Assembly (NCBI RefSeq): GCF_000378225.1
Contig: NZ_KB905146.1
Coordinates: forward strand, 106,950 to 170,949
Origin: Methylophilus methylotrophus DSM 46235 = ATCC 53528
Lineage (GTDB): Bacteria; Pseudomonadota; Gammaproteobacteria; Burkholderiales; Methylophilaceae
Length of the DNA: 64,000 nt
Reading direction: 5' to 3'
The notes below the pieces were generated by a model, which made no database searches, was not told the origin of the DNA, and saw nothing but the letters and a program-made list of their open reading frames with translations. The translations under genes were made by a program, and so were the position numbers. Of the stretch, positions 15,260 to 24,376 are shown one piece after another (positions within the stretch are counted from its first letter, which is position 1; the number at the start of each line of letters is the position of its first letter).

Positions 15260-17896
15260 CTACCTGGCTGAGGCAATCTCGCGAGACTGCAGTACAAGCA
15301 TTTGTTCAAAAGCCTCGGCCGGGACAGGGGGGGAATAGAAAAAACCTTGCGCGTAATCGCAATGAATGTCTATCAGCAAATCTCGTTGCAGGGCGGTCTC
15401 CACCCCTTCAGCAATGACTTTGAGGCCCAGTTTGTGCGCCATCACAATAATTGCCTCGCACAATACATAACTTTCGTTACCGGCATTCAGATTTCGCGTG
15501 AAGGACTGGTCAATCTTCAGGTAATCAATATCGAATTTGCTGAGGTAAGAAAGCGAGGAATATCCGGTGCCAAAATCATCAATGGCTACCTGGATGCCCA
15601 TGTCTCTGAACTGCAACAAACGTTGCTCAACGATAGGGTCCGGATTAAGGAGCAACCCTTCAGTAATTTCCACCACAATCCGCTTACCTTCCAGCCCCAT
15701 GCTGCGTAAAGCGTGCACCCAGTCATTTTTTGTATCCATCTGTTCTACAAACTGGACCGGTGATTTATTGACACTGATGGCAAAGGCATCATCACTCACC
15801 AGTGACTGCCATTGCATCGCATGTTGTGCTGCCTGATTTAGAATCCAGTCACCCATGGCAACAATATCGCCGGTTTCTTCTGCCACTGGAATAAACAAAC
15901 TTGGACTGATCAATCCACGTTGCGGATGTTGCCAGCGCATCAACGCTTCTGCTTTCGCAATTTTGCCTGTTGCAAGGTCAACGATGGGTTGGTAATAATC
16001 GCGCAATTCGCCATTTTCAAGCGCCACGCGCAAATCACGCGCTAAACTGACACGTTGCGACAGGGCCTCTTTAATCGCCAGTGAGAAAAAACGCAGGTTG
16101 TTACGGCCACGGTTTTTCGCCTCATACATGGCTTGGTCTGCATGCTGTATCATTTCTTCAGCGTTGACCGCATCTTCAGGATATTGGCTGATGCCGATAC
16201 TGACTGTGACATAGACCCGTTCGCCTCCCAGAATCATCGCTTTGGAGATTTCCTGCAGCAACTGCTGGCCAAAGGCTTGTACATCCGCACAGGCTGGTTC
16301 TGGCAAAACAATGGCAAACTCATCGCCTCCCAAGCGGGCTACCAGCATTTGATCAGACAAGCACTGCCGGATGCGATGACCGATTTCCATGAGCAATTCG
16401 TCGCCACTACGGTGACCCAGCGTATCATTGACCTCTTTAAAACGATCCAGATCCAGCAATAACAGCCCGAGTTTTTGCTGATGCTCGGCGGCCGTGGTAA
16501 TTGCCTCATGCAAGTGACTATTGAAATAATGCCGGTTGGGCAATTGCGTCAGGCTGTCGTAATTAGCCTGTTGCCAAATCACTGCATCCGCCTTTTTCTT
16601 GTCAGTGATATCAATATGGGTACCACGCATGATCCATGGCTCACCACTACTGGTACGTGAAATCAACCGTCCCCGATCAGCCACCCACACCCAGTGTCCG
16701 TCGTGATGACGCATACGGATATCGCACTCATAAAAATCAATTTCCCCCTTGAGATGCCGCTCAACTACCGCAAGCGCAGTTTGCCAGTCATCAGGATGCG
16801 TTAATGATTTGACCTTGTCTGCATTGAGCGGGGCCAGCGCTTCAAGCGTATAACCCAGCATTTCTGTCCAGCGATGATTCACCTGGCATACACCAGTTTG
16901 TATATCCCATTCCCAGGTCCCGGCCCGTGTAGCATCAATAATGTCGATCAACCGCAAACGTTCAAGCTCAAGCTCCTCACGTTTACTTTCTATTTCAGCG
17001 GTTTTTCTTTTCACAGCAAGGCGCAGCATGAACACCAGCAAGACCAAACTCACGGCAACAGTCAACGCCGCAGCCAACGCCCACAAAGCTTGGCCAGAAT
17101 AGAGATGTTTCTGCAAAGGTCGGCCCTTCCATTTTGCCTCAATCGCCGCCATTTCGGCAGGCGTGATCGCCGCCATGCCTTTTGCAATCAAACTAAGTGT
17201 TTGCTCATTCCCTTTTTTCACTGCCCGGTGAAATTCACCCTGGTAAAGGGTAAAGGCTCGCAATATTGTTTGGTCTGCGTGGGCGCGATAGAGATAATAA
17301 GTGGCCGGATAATCATCCATACACAGGATTTTGATCTCACCTTTGAGTGTGGCCGTGATCATTTCTTCGTAGTTGTTATACAGCCTGAATGATTGAACCC
17401 CTGCTTGCTTGAGGTGAAAAATACAGCCATCGCCCTTTTGTACACCCACAGTAAAGCCACTTAAGTGGTTGGAAGTAGCAAGACCGCCTATGCTTTCATG
17501 GGCATAGATCCCGACAGGCAAGGTGGCATAGGGCGCACTGAAACTGAATCGTTTTTCACGCTCGGGATCCTGATAAATCATTTCAATGACATCGGCATGC
17601 CCACTCAGCAGTTGCTGGAGCGCCTGCTCCCAGACAATCGCCAGCAACGTCACCTTGACCCCTGTCTTTTGTTCCCACAATTTCCAGGTGTCAGCCACAA
17701 TACCCACGGTATTACCGTTAGTATCTTTGAATAAATACGGGGGATAGTTATCGTCGCTGATCACCGTGATGGATTCTGCAGCTCTCACATTTGCCGCGAT
17801 GCTCAGACACAGCATGACCAGGCTGCAGAGAGGGCAGAGTCGTGACATTTTGCCGTCAACAAAAGCACGTAAGAACCTGGCAACACACTTATTCAT
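15260..17896 (-). CDS. sensor c-di-GMP enzyme: periplasmic SBP_bac_3 domain, TM, PAS, GGDEF, EAL
   Basis: 878 residues. After a signal peptide comes a periplasmic amino-acid-binding-type domain (about 41-265; ISDDNYPPYLFKD), a transmembrane helix (about 270-293), a short coiled coil, a PAS_3 domain (about 325-440; GTWEWDIQTG and GTHIDITDKKKA), GGDEF (RLGGDEFAIVL, about residue 535) and EAL (AEALMRW through AEGVET). The cyclase motif lacks the RxxD inhibitory site. The EAL motif set (EITEG, AIDDFGTGYSSLSYL, KIDQSF) is complete. It should couple an external solute to c-di-GMP turnover. A start at 17848 (MSRLCPLC) would give a shorter signal peptide and cannot be excluded. Confidence 0.93.
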   Translation of the reverse strand: MNKCVARFLRAFVDGKMSRLCPLCSLVMLCLSIAANVRAAESITVISDDNYPPYLFKDTNGNTVGIVADTWKLWEQKTGVKVTLLAIVWEQALQQLLSGHADVIEMIYQDPEREKRFSFSAPYATLPVGIYAHESIGGLATSNHLSGFTVGVQKGDGCIFHLKQAGVQSFRLYNNYEEMITATLKGEIKILCMDDYPATYYLYRAHADQTILRAFTLYQGEFHRAVKKGNEQTLSLIAKGMAAITPAEMAAIEAKWKGRPLQKHLYSGQALWALAAALTVAVSLVLLVFMLRLAVKRKTAEIESKREELELERLRLIDIIDATRAGTWEWDIQTGVCQVNHRWTEMLGYTLEALAPLNADKVKSLTHPDDWQTALAVVERHLKGEIDFYECDIRMRHHDGHWVWVADRGRLISRTSSGEPWIMRGTHIDITDKKKADAVIWQQANYDSLTQLPNRHYFNSHLHEAITTAAEHQQKLGLLLLDLDRFKEVNDTLGHRSGDELLMEIGHRIRQCLSDQMLVARLGGDEFAIVLPEPACADVQAFGQQLLQEISKAMILGGERVYVTVSIGISQYPEDAVNAEEMIQHADQAMYEAKNRGRNNLRFFSLAIKEALSQRVSLARDLRVALENGELRDYYQPIVDLATGKIAKAEALMRWQHPQRGLISPSLFIPVAEETGDIVAMGDWILNQAAQHAMQWQSLVSDDAFAISVNKSPVQFVEQMDTKNDWVHALRSMGLEGKRIVVEITEGLLLNPDPIVEQRLLQFRDMGIQVAIDDFGTGYSSLSYLSKFDIDYLKIDQSFTRNLNAGNESYVLCEAIIVMAHKLGLKVIAEGVETALQRDLLIDIHCDYAQGFFYSPPVPAEAFEQMLVLQSREIASAR

Positions 17897-18051
17897 GGTT
17901 GATTAGATGTGGTCCTGCGATTGGTCGAAAAAGGCTAACCGCGCCATTATGAGCTGCATCATACAAACATTTACGGAAATTGTCCCTTCCACCTTTAACA
18001 CCAGCCGTCATTTACGTTAAAAATACGGACTCCCATCATCAAGCAAACAAT

Positions 18052-18078
18052 AAAAAAGCGCCAGGATCACCTTGCGCC
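18052..18078 (-). terminator. rho-independent terminator after flavin-binding protein gene
   Basis: Stem GCGCCAGG/CCTTGCGC (18058-18065 with 18070-18077, one mismatch) around ATCA, with six As on the left giving a minus-strand T tract. 25 bases after the stop at 18103. Confidence 0.8.
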
Positions 18079-18102
18079 TTCATAAAATAGCTGTGTTGAT
18101 GG

Positions 18103-18777
18103 CTAAACGTCCGGGGCCCCGGCCTTGATTTTCGCAATCCAGTCTTCCACTTGGATAAAACCGGCCTCTTGCGCCTTTTTCGCGTCCGCCTCGGAAATCA
18201 CATCTTGCACAAACTCCAGGCGCTTCCATTCAGCCAACGGCGTCTGGCATTGGGCAGTTGGCACATAGCGTGAATTGCTCTCTCGGGCATAGCGATGAAT
18301 GTAGCGTGGGCAGTTTTGCCACAATTCGGACAGTGTGACCTTCACCACGAACTCGGCTTCCTGGTAAAGAGCCAACAGAGCCGGCTCCCTGGAAACCTGG
18401 CTGACGCCTTGCAATCGGATACGATGCGGGCGCTCGAATGAAATAAACAACATACCGATCTCCGCATTGCCAACCATATTGCCCACGGAAAGCTGCATGC
18501 CATTGCCGTTGTAAATTGGAAAGGTCAGCGTCTTGTCATCAATCACTCGCACAAAACCGGGGAAGCCACCTTTATAGGAAACAGTGGGCCGGCCATTGTG
18601 ATCGACAGTAGACAGGAAAAACATATCCAATGACTCAATAAAACCTTTGGCATCCTCATCAATCTCAGTTTTACAGGCAATTTCCTCAATGCGGTCTGCC
18701 AGCTTTCTTGTGCCTTGTTCATCCTGCACCTTGCGGTGCGTTTCTCCAAATAAACGACTCATCATTCCCCCATTCAT
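18103..18777 (-). CDS. pyridoxamine 5'-phosphate oxidase-like FMN-binding protein
   Basis: 224 residues of the PNPOx-like split-barrel flavin family. The core runs from FFLSTVDHNGRPTVSYKGG (about 53-71) through LTFPIYNGNGMQLSVGNM and IGMLFISF to RLQGVSQVSRE, with the C-terminal extension NCPRYIHRY found in the subgroup annotated as general stress or MSMEG_1061-like proteins. Members bind FMN or F420; a specific reaction is not known. Three closely spaced Met codons make the start uncertain by up to five residues (GGGGGA lies between the first and second). Monocistronic, with its own terminator. Confidence 0.82.
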   Translation of the reverse strand: MNGGMMSRLFGETHRKVQDEQGTRKLADRIEEIACKTEIDEDAKGFIESLDMFFLSTVDHNGRPTVSYKGGFPGFVRVIDDKTLTFPIYNGNGMQLSVGNMVGNAEIGMLFISFERPHRIRLQGVSQVSREPALLALYQEAEFVVKVTLSELWQNCPRYIHRYARESNSRYVPTAQCQTPLAEWKRLEFVQDVISEADAKKAQEAGFIQVEDWIAKIKAGAPDV

Positions 18778-18871
18778 TGACTAATTGGTATCACATAGCA
18801 TCCTACCCGCGGATTCTGGCATTTGATCGGGACGGTACGATTGCCGGGTATCCGATCAGGGATGCCATTCA

Positions 18872-19639
18872 TTAAAACACACGGATAAAACGGAAACTCC
18901 ATAGCCGTTCTGTTTTATCGGCCTGATCCAGCGTAGACCATGCAGTACCCAGCTGCAAGGTGTAATATTGGCTGACATCATAATGCAACTGCGGGGTCAG
19001 CCGATAGCGCCAACTGCCTCGATGGCTGACCTCCTGGTTGAGCTCCATGCCCAGGGTCAACCGGGGGGACACGTCATAAAAAACCGTATTATTCAGCAGA
19101 TAATCGACTTGAGCGCTACGATTGATATTGTGGATACGCAGCCCCAGCATACTCAAGCTTGACCATTGTTCTGCTAACTTCAGGCCATAAATGTAAGTGG
19201 CATCCGCCGAAAGCGCACGCATATGTTTGTTCACATCCACAAACGCCTGCCAACCATGTGCCATCCCCTGACTGGCATCCATGCCCAAGGTTTGCTGCAC
19301 GGCCAATTTATAGCGTTCATGGCTTGCATTCTGGAAAGGTAATTCGACTTCGATCGCCAGGCCATCCGCCATGCCATATTCCAGTTCAGGGGCCCAGTCG
19401 ATATCACCCGTAAATGGGTTGTAGTCGCCTAATGCATTGATTTCGAGCTCCCCCTGCTTGACTCCCAGTGGACGCACCAAGTCATAGACCATGGGCTCGG
19501 GAATTCTCAGGGAATGATCGCTATGGGCTGCATCCGGCTCGATGAATACCGGTTCGGGGAGCCTTTCTGAAGCGAGCACGGAAAGGGGTGCTGCCAGAAT
19601 CGCGAGCCAGCCGAGCAGCGGGTAAAAACACTTCATCAA
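18872..19639 (-). CDS. putative outer-membrane beta-barrel protein
   Basis: 255 residues, function unknown. A signal peptide (LLGWLAILAAPLSVLA) is followed by alternating hydrophobic/polar strands (GLAIEVELPF, YGLKLAEQWSSLSMLGLRI, LTLGMELNQEVS, YYTLQLGTAWSTL) and a C-terminal Phe (FRFIRVF), the pattern of a small outer-membrane barrel. It resembles proteins loosely annotated as outer-membrane transporters or MetA-pathway phenol-degradation-like proteins, but no specific family could be assigned. It stands alone, about 95 bp from either minus-strand neighbour. Confidence 0.65.
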   Translation of the reverse strand: MMKCFYPLLGWLAILAAPLSVLASERLPEPVFIEPDAAHSDHSLRIPEPMVYDLVRPLGVKQGELEINALGDYNPFTGDIDWAPELEYGMADGLAIEVELPFQNASHERYKLAVQQTLGMDASQGMAHGWQAFVDVNKHMRALSADATYIYGLKLAEQWSSLSMLGLRIHNINRSAQVDYLLNNTVFYDVSPRLTLGMELNQEVSHRGSWRYRLTPQLHYDVSQYYTLQLGTAWSTLDQADKTERLWSFRFIRVF

Positions 19640-19767
19640 TAAATTTATATCAATAAAATGCTATGTTAGCACATTCAATAAAGGATTTTTTTACATGCAT
19701 CCTGCGACTAGTTAAGGCTAATACGGCAACGTTACTAATGGCAAACACGCCAGTACTTTTAAGCAAC

Positions 19768-21111
19768 CTATTTCCACAGACTATAGGTATTTCGACCTCT
19801 ATGTTTTGCCTGGTAAAGCGCCATATCCGCCTGCTTTAGCAGCTGTTTCAACGTGACCTCAGTGTCCGGGTCAAACAAGGTCAGGCCTATACTGATATGC
19901 ACAAGGATTTCCCTGTGATTGATAAGCAGAGGCGTATTAAAAATGTCCAGCAGCTTAACGGCAATCTGTATCAATGCATGTTCCGACTGCTGATCTTTGA
20001 CCACAATGACAAATTCGTCGCCCCCCAGGCGGCTGACCGTATCCAGATCGCGAATATTTGATTTCAGCCTGGCTGCCACAGCTTTGATCACCTCATCGCC
20101 GACATCATGGCCATACTGGTCATTGATTGCTTTGAAATGATCGATATCCAACGCCATCAAGCCAAATCTTTTGCGGTCACGCTTGGCCTCGGAATGCGCG
20201 TAATTGAGGCGACTTTCGAGTAATCTACGATTAGCCAACCCTGTCAGACTGTCCATCAAGGCACCTTCTGATAAATAATAACGTTCCTGGGCAAAAAAAT
20301 ATGCCAGACCGCCTATTAACACGCTTAATAACGCACTTAAAACAATACCCAGTCTGCGACTTGGCAACGATTGCATACTTTTGTTTTCAATCGCCCACTC
20401 CCATTTACCGTTAGGTACCCTGCTGCGCATGATGAAAATATTCTTTTGCTTGAATAGCGTTGCATCTCCGTGAAAGACCTGTTTATTATCTTGCGTCCTG
20501 ATAGCAAAGGCAAACTGCGGGTTATGAACGCCCTTAAACGCTGACTGCATAAAACTGTTGGTATCAATCACTGTCGACATAATGCCCCAATAGTGATCAT
20601 CCACAAAAATCGGGAAGCGGTATATCATGCCATTCCCGCCCTGAATCAGTTCGAGGGGGCCATCCAATACTCCTTGCCGGGAATCAATCGCCAATTTAAT
20701 CTTGGGCCACTGGGAAGGCACATCACGATAATCGATGCCCAGGATTTTCTCATTGCCTTTTTCAGGGTAAACATAGGTGACTTTATAGTTAACGGCAACA
20801 GCGAAATTTTTGACATAGCGGGCATTGGACCAGAGGTCAGTCAATATGGCCTGCATTTTTTCCTGCTGGAGCTCATGACGGTAAACTTTAATAAAACTCG
20901 AAAGTCCATTGGAAATAAACAACAGCGAATTTAACTCTCGATCGAGTTCTACACGGAGTAGGCTGCCATAAGTAGCAGCTTCAATATAGGCTTCAGTTTC
21001 AGCTTTTTGGCGCTGGTAATCGAGCAGGAAATGCCAGAATAAAAAGGCTAACGCCGCCGCCAACACAGCGATAACCTGGCTTTTTAGTGTCTGACTTAAC
21101 TGTTGAGGCAC
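19768..21111 (-). CDS. CHASE-domain diguanylate cyclase
   Basis: 447 residues. A transmembrane helix (about 12-32), a periplasmic CHASE sensor domain (about 45-235; DVPSQWPKIKLAID and GMIYRFPIFVDDHYWGIMSTVID), a second helix (about 258-280) and a C-terminal GGDEF domain (about 290-447). The active site SRLGGDEFVIVV is intact and the allosteric inhibitory site RDLD lies exactly five residues before GGDEF, so product feedback inhibition is expected. No EAL domain. CHASE domains sense small extracellular ligands such as cytokinin-like compounds or peptides. Monocistronic. Confidence 0.93.
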   Translation of the reverse strand: MPQQLSQTLKSQVIAVLAAALAFLFWHFLLDYQRQKAETEAYIEAATYGSLLRVELDRELNSLLFISNGLSSFIKVYRHELQQEKMQAILTDLWSNARYVKNFAVAVNYKVTYVYPEKGNEKILGIDYRDVPSQWPKIKLAIDSRQGVLDGPLELIQGGNGMIYRFPIFVDDHYWGIMSTVIDTNSFMQSAFKGVHNPQFAFAIRTQDNKQVFHGDATLFKQKNIFIMRSRVPNGKWEWAIENKSMQSLPSRRLGIVLSALLSVLIGGLAYFFAQERYYLSEGALMDSLTGLANRRLLESRLNYAHSEAKRDRKRFGLMALDIDHFKAINDQYGHDVGDEVIKAVAARLKSNIRDLDTVSRLGGDEFVIVVKDQQSEHALIQIAVKLLDIFNTPLLINHREILVHISIGLTLFDPDTEVTLKQLLKQADMALYQAKHRGRNTYSLWK

Positions 21112-21279
21112 AATACGTTTAAGGTAAAGGAGAGTTCATGAACGAACCTGCTTACGATTTTACCTCAAGAAAACTGTTATCTTTACAATAAACAGCCACG
21201 TAATAACTATCTATTTCGAAAATGATTGCCGCGAAAAATGATTTCTCGTAAATTCCAGATCTGGTACGGCTATCAATGG

Positions 21280-21444
21280 TTACAAATCAATAAACCCTAT
21301 CGTAAACGCCAGAACAAGTAATATCGCCAACAATACACCTACTGCTCGGGCAGGATCAATGCTCCAATGAACGGAGGCCAGACTTACTCGGCAGGCGTGT
21401 GCGACCATGAGGACAAACAGCACAAGGAGTAGCATACTGAACAT
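21280..21444 (-). CDS. small two-helix membrane protein
   Basis: 54 residues. Two hydrophobic helices (MLLLVLFVLMVAHAC and VGVLLAILLVLAFTIGF) separated by a short polar loop; no known family recognised. The ATG at 21444 is preferred over one at 21471 because GGGAGA lies six bases before it. A copy of the shared upstream motif lies 130 bp upstream in the standard orientation, which supports it being a real, regulated gene of the local stress set. Confidence 0.6.
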   Translation of the reverse strand: MFSMLLLVLFVLMVAHACRVSLASVHWSIDPARAVGVLLAILLVLAFTIGFIDL

Positions 21445-21573
21445 ATCTTTCTCCCGCTCAAAAGTAATCACTAGAGAATTTGCAACGCTAAGAATTTTGC
21501 AATGCTAAAAACTTTGCAAGTTAGATAAGCGCCATCATGCATTCATCAACAAACAATTTCGAGTCTATGAAGA

Positions 21574-21601
21574 CTGAATTTTCTGTAGGAAAGATCGGAC
21601 A
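21574..21601 (-). promoter_or_regulatory. shared regulon motif, copy a (upstream of small membrane protein)
   Basis: Plus-strand reading CTGAATT-TTC-TGTAGGAA followed by a CGGAC element. It lies 130 bp before the start at 21444 with the CTGAA half nearer the gene, as in all other copies. Confidence 0.65.
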
Positions 21602-21605
21602 GGAT

Positions 21606-21632
21606 GCAATGAGCCTTTTACAGGCTCATTGC
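21606..21632. terminator. perfect hairpin downstream of CBS gene
   Basis: Eleven-base arms GCAATGAGCCT/AGGCTCATTGC with a five-base loop, about 35 bases after the CBS-protein stop. No T tract follows on the minus strand, so it may be a processing or pausing hairpin rather than an intrinsic terminator. Confidence 0.5.
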
Positions 21633-21666
21633 ACGCGGAAAGATGAATATTAAGACAAGATGAATG

Positions 21667-22095
21667 TTAAATAAGACCCGATTCACCTGGTTGGGAAATC
21701 GAATTCAAGGCTGCGCCAGCACTCTGTTGTTCACTTAAAGCGAGGTCGCCAAGTGACACAATCCCCACCAGGCGGTGATCACGATCAACCACGGGCAATC
21801 GACGGACTTGCAACTCACTCATATAACGGGCAGCTTCTTCAACCGGATAGTCATCAAAAATATATTCTACTTCCGAGGTCATCACCTGTTGCACCTCGGT
21901 TTCCATAGGAGACAAACCTTCAGCAACCGCGCGAATGGTAATGTCACGGTCAGTCAGCATACCGATTAACCTGTCTTCTTTTTCGACTGGTAACAAACCA
22001 AAATCATTTTCCCGCATCAGCAGCGCCGCACTCTGCAAACTATCAGTGGGGGAAACCACTCTGACATCCGGAGTCATTACTTGGCTGATATTCAT
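21667..22095 (-). CDS. tandem CBS-domain protein
   Basis: 142 residues made of two CBS domains: MTPDVRVVSPTDSLQSAALLM and LIGMLTDRDITIRAVAEG in the first, VMTSEVEYIFDDYPVEEAA and LVGIVSLGDLAL in the second. Paired CBS domains bind adenosine nucleotides and act as energy or stress sensors; stand-alone proteins of this kind are common near stress genes. The start at 22095 is set by AAAGGAG nine bases upstream. Related to the second CBS protein at 48571-49041, with the same length and arrangement. A copy of the shared upstream motif lies 73 bp upstream. Confidence 0.88.
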   Translation of the reverse strand: MNISQVMTPDVRVVSPTDSLQSAALLMRENDFGLLPVEKEDRLIGMLTDRDITIRAVAEGLSPMETEVQQVMTSEVEYIFDDYPVEEAARYMSELQVRRLPVVDRDHRLVGIVSLGDLALSEQQSAGAALNSISQPGESGLI

Positions 22096-22167
22096 ACTGC
22101 TCTCCTTTCTCTCATCTGGACTTTTAAGTCTAGCCTGACGAGGCCATCCTTGATTGTCAGGTATGGG

Positions 22168-22193
22168 ATGAAAGTTGCGTAGGAAATACGAGG
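22168..22193 (-). promoter_or_regulatory. shared regulon motif, copy b (upstream of first CBS protein)
   Basis: ATGAAAG-TTG-CGTAGGAA, a slightly diverged copy with the same three-base spacer, 73 bp from the CBS start at 22095. Confidence 0.5.
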
Positions 22194-22299
22194 CTTTCAG
22201 CACCGCCCAAGGAATTCTGACAGGCATATCAGGGAAGCACCTATAAAAACACTGTCGCAGTCAACGTATTGTTAACAATCCATTTTAAGGAGATTAAAA

Positions 22300-22464
22300 A
22301 TGCATATTGCGAACTTGGCCACTGACAGCCTGGGAGATGAAAATACCCATCCGGTGTTTCCCGATGAGAGCCATAAGCCCATCAAGCCAGATCCGGACAC
22401 CCCCTACCAACCCACGGAACCGGCAGAGCCCGATATCCAGCCGGAAATCATAGGAGATCAATAG
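22300..22464 (+). CDS. small acidic proline-rich protein
   Basis: 54 residues, no family recognised: mostly Pro, Asp and Glu (KPIKPDPDTPYQPTEPAEPD), no hydrophobic segment, so probably disordered and cytoplasmic. Supported by AAGGAG nine bases before the ATG. Its TAG is only two bases before the TTG start of the P450 gene, whose ribosome site (GGAG) lies inside this frame, so the two are translationally coupled. A second acidic Pro/Asp-rich miniprotein occurs at 48335-48541. Confidence 0.6.
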   Translation: MHIANLATDSLGDENTHPVFPDESHKPIKPDPDTPYQPTEPAEPDIQPEIIGDQ

Positions 22465-22466
22465 CG

Positions 22467-23720
22467 TTGGCGGCTTTCCCTCAAGATACCGCCTTTGACA
22501 GTACCTTATCGCTGATACGCAAGGGTTACCGGTTTATTTCGGACAAATGTCGTGCGCTGGATACTGACGTATTTGAAACACGGTTATTATTCAGAAGCGT
22601 GATTTGCATGCGAGGTGCAGAAGCCGCCCGGATTTTCTACGATCCTGATAAATTTCTTCGTCATGGTGCCATGCCCACGCGCGCTCAAAAGACTTTGGTC
22701 GGCGTAGGCGGGGTGCAAAGCCTGGATGGTGCTGCCCATAGACACAGAAAGCACCTCTTTATCAGCCATTTGATGAATCATGAACGCATCAACGCGCTGG
22801 CAGAGCTTCATCGCATGCACTGGCATTCAACATTGGCTTTATGGCCAATTCACGAGGAGATGGTGTTATTTGACCATGCGCAAAACACCTTATGCCGATC
22901 TGTATGTGCTTGGGCGGGGGTGCCATTGCCACCCAGTGAGTGTAGCCGACGCGCAAAAGAGTTTGGACTAATGATTGATAGTGGGGCGCGTATTGGATGG
23001 CATCACTTACGTGGCCGCATGGCAAGAAGTTCAAGCGAAAAATGGCTCATGGCCGAGATTGAAAAAATCAGGTCAAGCAAACAGGAAGCAGCAACGAGCA
23101 TTTTGCAAGCTTTTGCCTGGCACAAAGACGAACACGGTGACTTGCTCCCCTCCCACACCGCCGCTGTCGAGTTGATTAATGTGTTGCGTCCCACCGTGGC
23201 CATCGCGCAACTCGTGGCATTCAGTGCGCTTGCTATCCACCAATATCCACACGTGCGGGAAAAATTACTCAACCAAAAGTCAGAATACCTTGACTGGTTT
23301 ATTCTGGAGGTGCGCCGGTTTTATCCTTTCTTTCCGTTTCTTGCGGCGTATGCTCGCCAGGATTTCAACTGGAAAGGATGGCGCTTCAAAAAAGGCACCT
23401 TGACCCTGCTGGACATTTACGGAACCAATCATGACGGCCGAGAGTGGGAGCAGCCAGATATGTTCAACCCGGAACGCTTTAAAAATTGGTCTCAAGACGA
23501 ATACACTTTCATTGCCAGTGGCGGCGCAACCTATGCCCAGCACCACCGCTGTCCAGGCGAATGGATTACCAACCGCTTAATGAAAGTGGCGCTTAAACTC
23601 CTGGTAGAAAACTTGCGCTATACCGTGCCCAAGCAAGATTTAAGTGTCTCGCTGGCGCGCATCCCCACTTTACCCAAGAGCGGGATGATTATTGCGCCAC
23701 TCAGTTACTCTGCTTCATGA
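22467..23720 (+). CDS. cytochrome P450 of the CYP152 fatty-acid peroxygenase type
   Basis: 417 residues. The haem-Cys loop is HHRCPGEWIT near residue 362, and the I-helix carries ELINVLRPTVAIAQ, the Arg-Pro pair that replaces the usual acid-alcohol motif and binds the fatty-acid carboxylate in CYP152 enzymes. Such enzymes use H2O2 directly to hydroxylate or decarboxylate fatty acids and need no reductase, consistent with no ferredoxin or reductase gene nearby. The start is TTG, two bases after the upstream miniprotein's stop, with GGAG 11 bases upstream. Its 3' end overlaps the convergent gene by 16 bp. The subfamily call is strong; the actual substrate and product are not predictable. Confidence 0.9.
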   Translation: MAAFPQDTAFDSTLSLIRKGYRFISDKCRALDTDVFETRLLFRSVICMRGAEAARIFYDPDKFLRHGAMPTRAQKTLVGVGGVQSLDGAAHRHRKHLFISHLMNHERINALAELHRMHWHSTLALWPIHEEMVLFDHAQNTLCRSVCAWAGVPLPPSECSRRAKEFGLMIDSGARIGWHHLRGRMARSSSEKWLMAEIEKIRSSKQEAATSILQAFAWHKDEHGDLLPSHTAAVELINVLRPTVAIAQLVAFSALAIHQYPHVREKLLNQKSEYLDWFILEVRRFYPFFPFLAAYARQDFNWKGWRFKKGTLTLLDIYGTNHDGREWEQPDMFNPERFKNWSQDEYTFIASGGATYAQHHRCPGEWITNRLMKVALKLLVENLRYTVPKQDLSVSLARIPTLPKSGMIIAPLSYSAS

Positions 23721-24016
23721 CCGACCTGGTACCCGGCCTCAGTCAATGTGAAGGCTTCATCCACTGAGTAAATCCATCGCTTTGCCTTGGCATATTCCAG
23801 CCCTTCGACAAGATCGCTTTGTCCTTTGTGTTTTTCGTACCAGGCACCACTGAGCTTCACCGCTGTGAGGGTTTCCCCTGCAAACAGCCCGAAGTGATGC
23901 ACGAAAATAACCGCGATCAAGCGCGCATTCTGCTCTGGAGAGCGGATGGTATCCTCCGCAGTCTCCTGATTAGGCAGCGCCTGATCCATCCCGCTTTCAG
24001 TTTCTTTAGTGACCAT
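23705..24016 (-). CDS. conserved-looking hypothetical protein downstream of DUF3309 gene
   Basis: 103 residues, no recognised domain. Soluble, with an acidic N-terminus and a C-terminal half (LEYAKAKRWIYSVDEAFTLTEAGYQVG) that resembles a winged-helix end, but this is not firm. It begins four bases after the DUF3309 stop codon, so the pair form an operon, which supports a real gene. Its last 16 bases overlap the convergent P450 gene. Confidence 0.55.
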   Translation of the reverse strand: MVTKETESGMDQALPNQETAEDTIRSPEQNARLIAVIFVHHFGLFAGETLTAVKLSGAWYEKHKGQSDLVEGLEYAKAKRWIYSVDEAFTLTEAGYQVGHEAE

Positions 24017-24020
24017 GAAT

Positions 24021-24173
24021 TTATTTTCCCGTCAATGCCAGCACCAGCAAAATAATGAGGATCAGCCCCAGCCCGCCACTGGGGTAATATCCCCAATTAG
24101 TGCTGTAAGGCCAAGTTGGCAAGGCACCGATTAAAGCAAGGATCAGAACTACCCAAAGTACTGTACTCAGCAT
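24021..24173 (-). CDS. DUF3309 membrane miniprotein, copy 1
   Basis: 50 residues with two hydrophobic helices flanking the family signature IGALPTWPYS...WGYYPSGG. DUF3309 proteins are tiny inner-membrane proteins of unknown function often found with stress genes. One of three copies in this window (others at 28169-28321 and 34912-35064), each first in its transcript and each preceded by the shared upstream motif. TAGGAGACGGTG-type ribosome site before the ATG. Confidence 0.85.
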   Translation of the reverse strand: MLSTVLWVVLILALIGALPTWPYSTNWGYYPSGGLGLILIILLVLALTGK

Positions 24174-24242
24174 CACCGTCTCCTATGATTATGTGAAGGT
24201 TTATCATGCCGGGAGATAAAGCCATGCGCCATGCACATTCAA

Positions 24243-24270
24243 CTGAAATGATTGTAGGAATCAGCGGACA
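24243..24270 (-). promoter_or_regulatory. shared regulon motif, copy c1 (upstream of DUF3309 copy 1)
   Basis: CTGAAAT-GAT-TGTAGGAA then CGGACA, 70 bp upstream of the start at 24173. A second copy pointing the other way begins 11 bases further right. Confidence 0.7.
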
Positions 24271-24280
24271 CACTTTTTAA

Positions 24281-24307
24281 ATCAGCCCTTTCCTACAGAG
24301 AATTCCG
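24281..24307 (+). promoter_or_regulatory. shared regulon motif, copy c2 (upstream of DUF421 gene)
   Basis: In gene direction TTTCCTACA-GAG-AATTCCG, i.e. the motif on the opposite strand to c1, placed 70 bp before the DUF421 start at 24377. The two copies form a divergent control region. Confidence 0.62.
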
Positions 24308-24376
24308 TTTTATCTGATAAGTCCGCGGGCCACGGTTTTATAGCATGCGTTTATCTGAGTGATAAAAGGTTGATCC

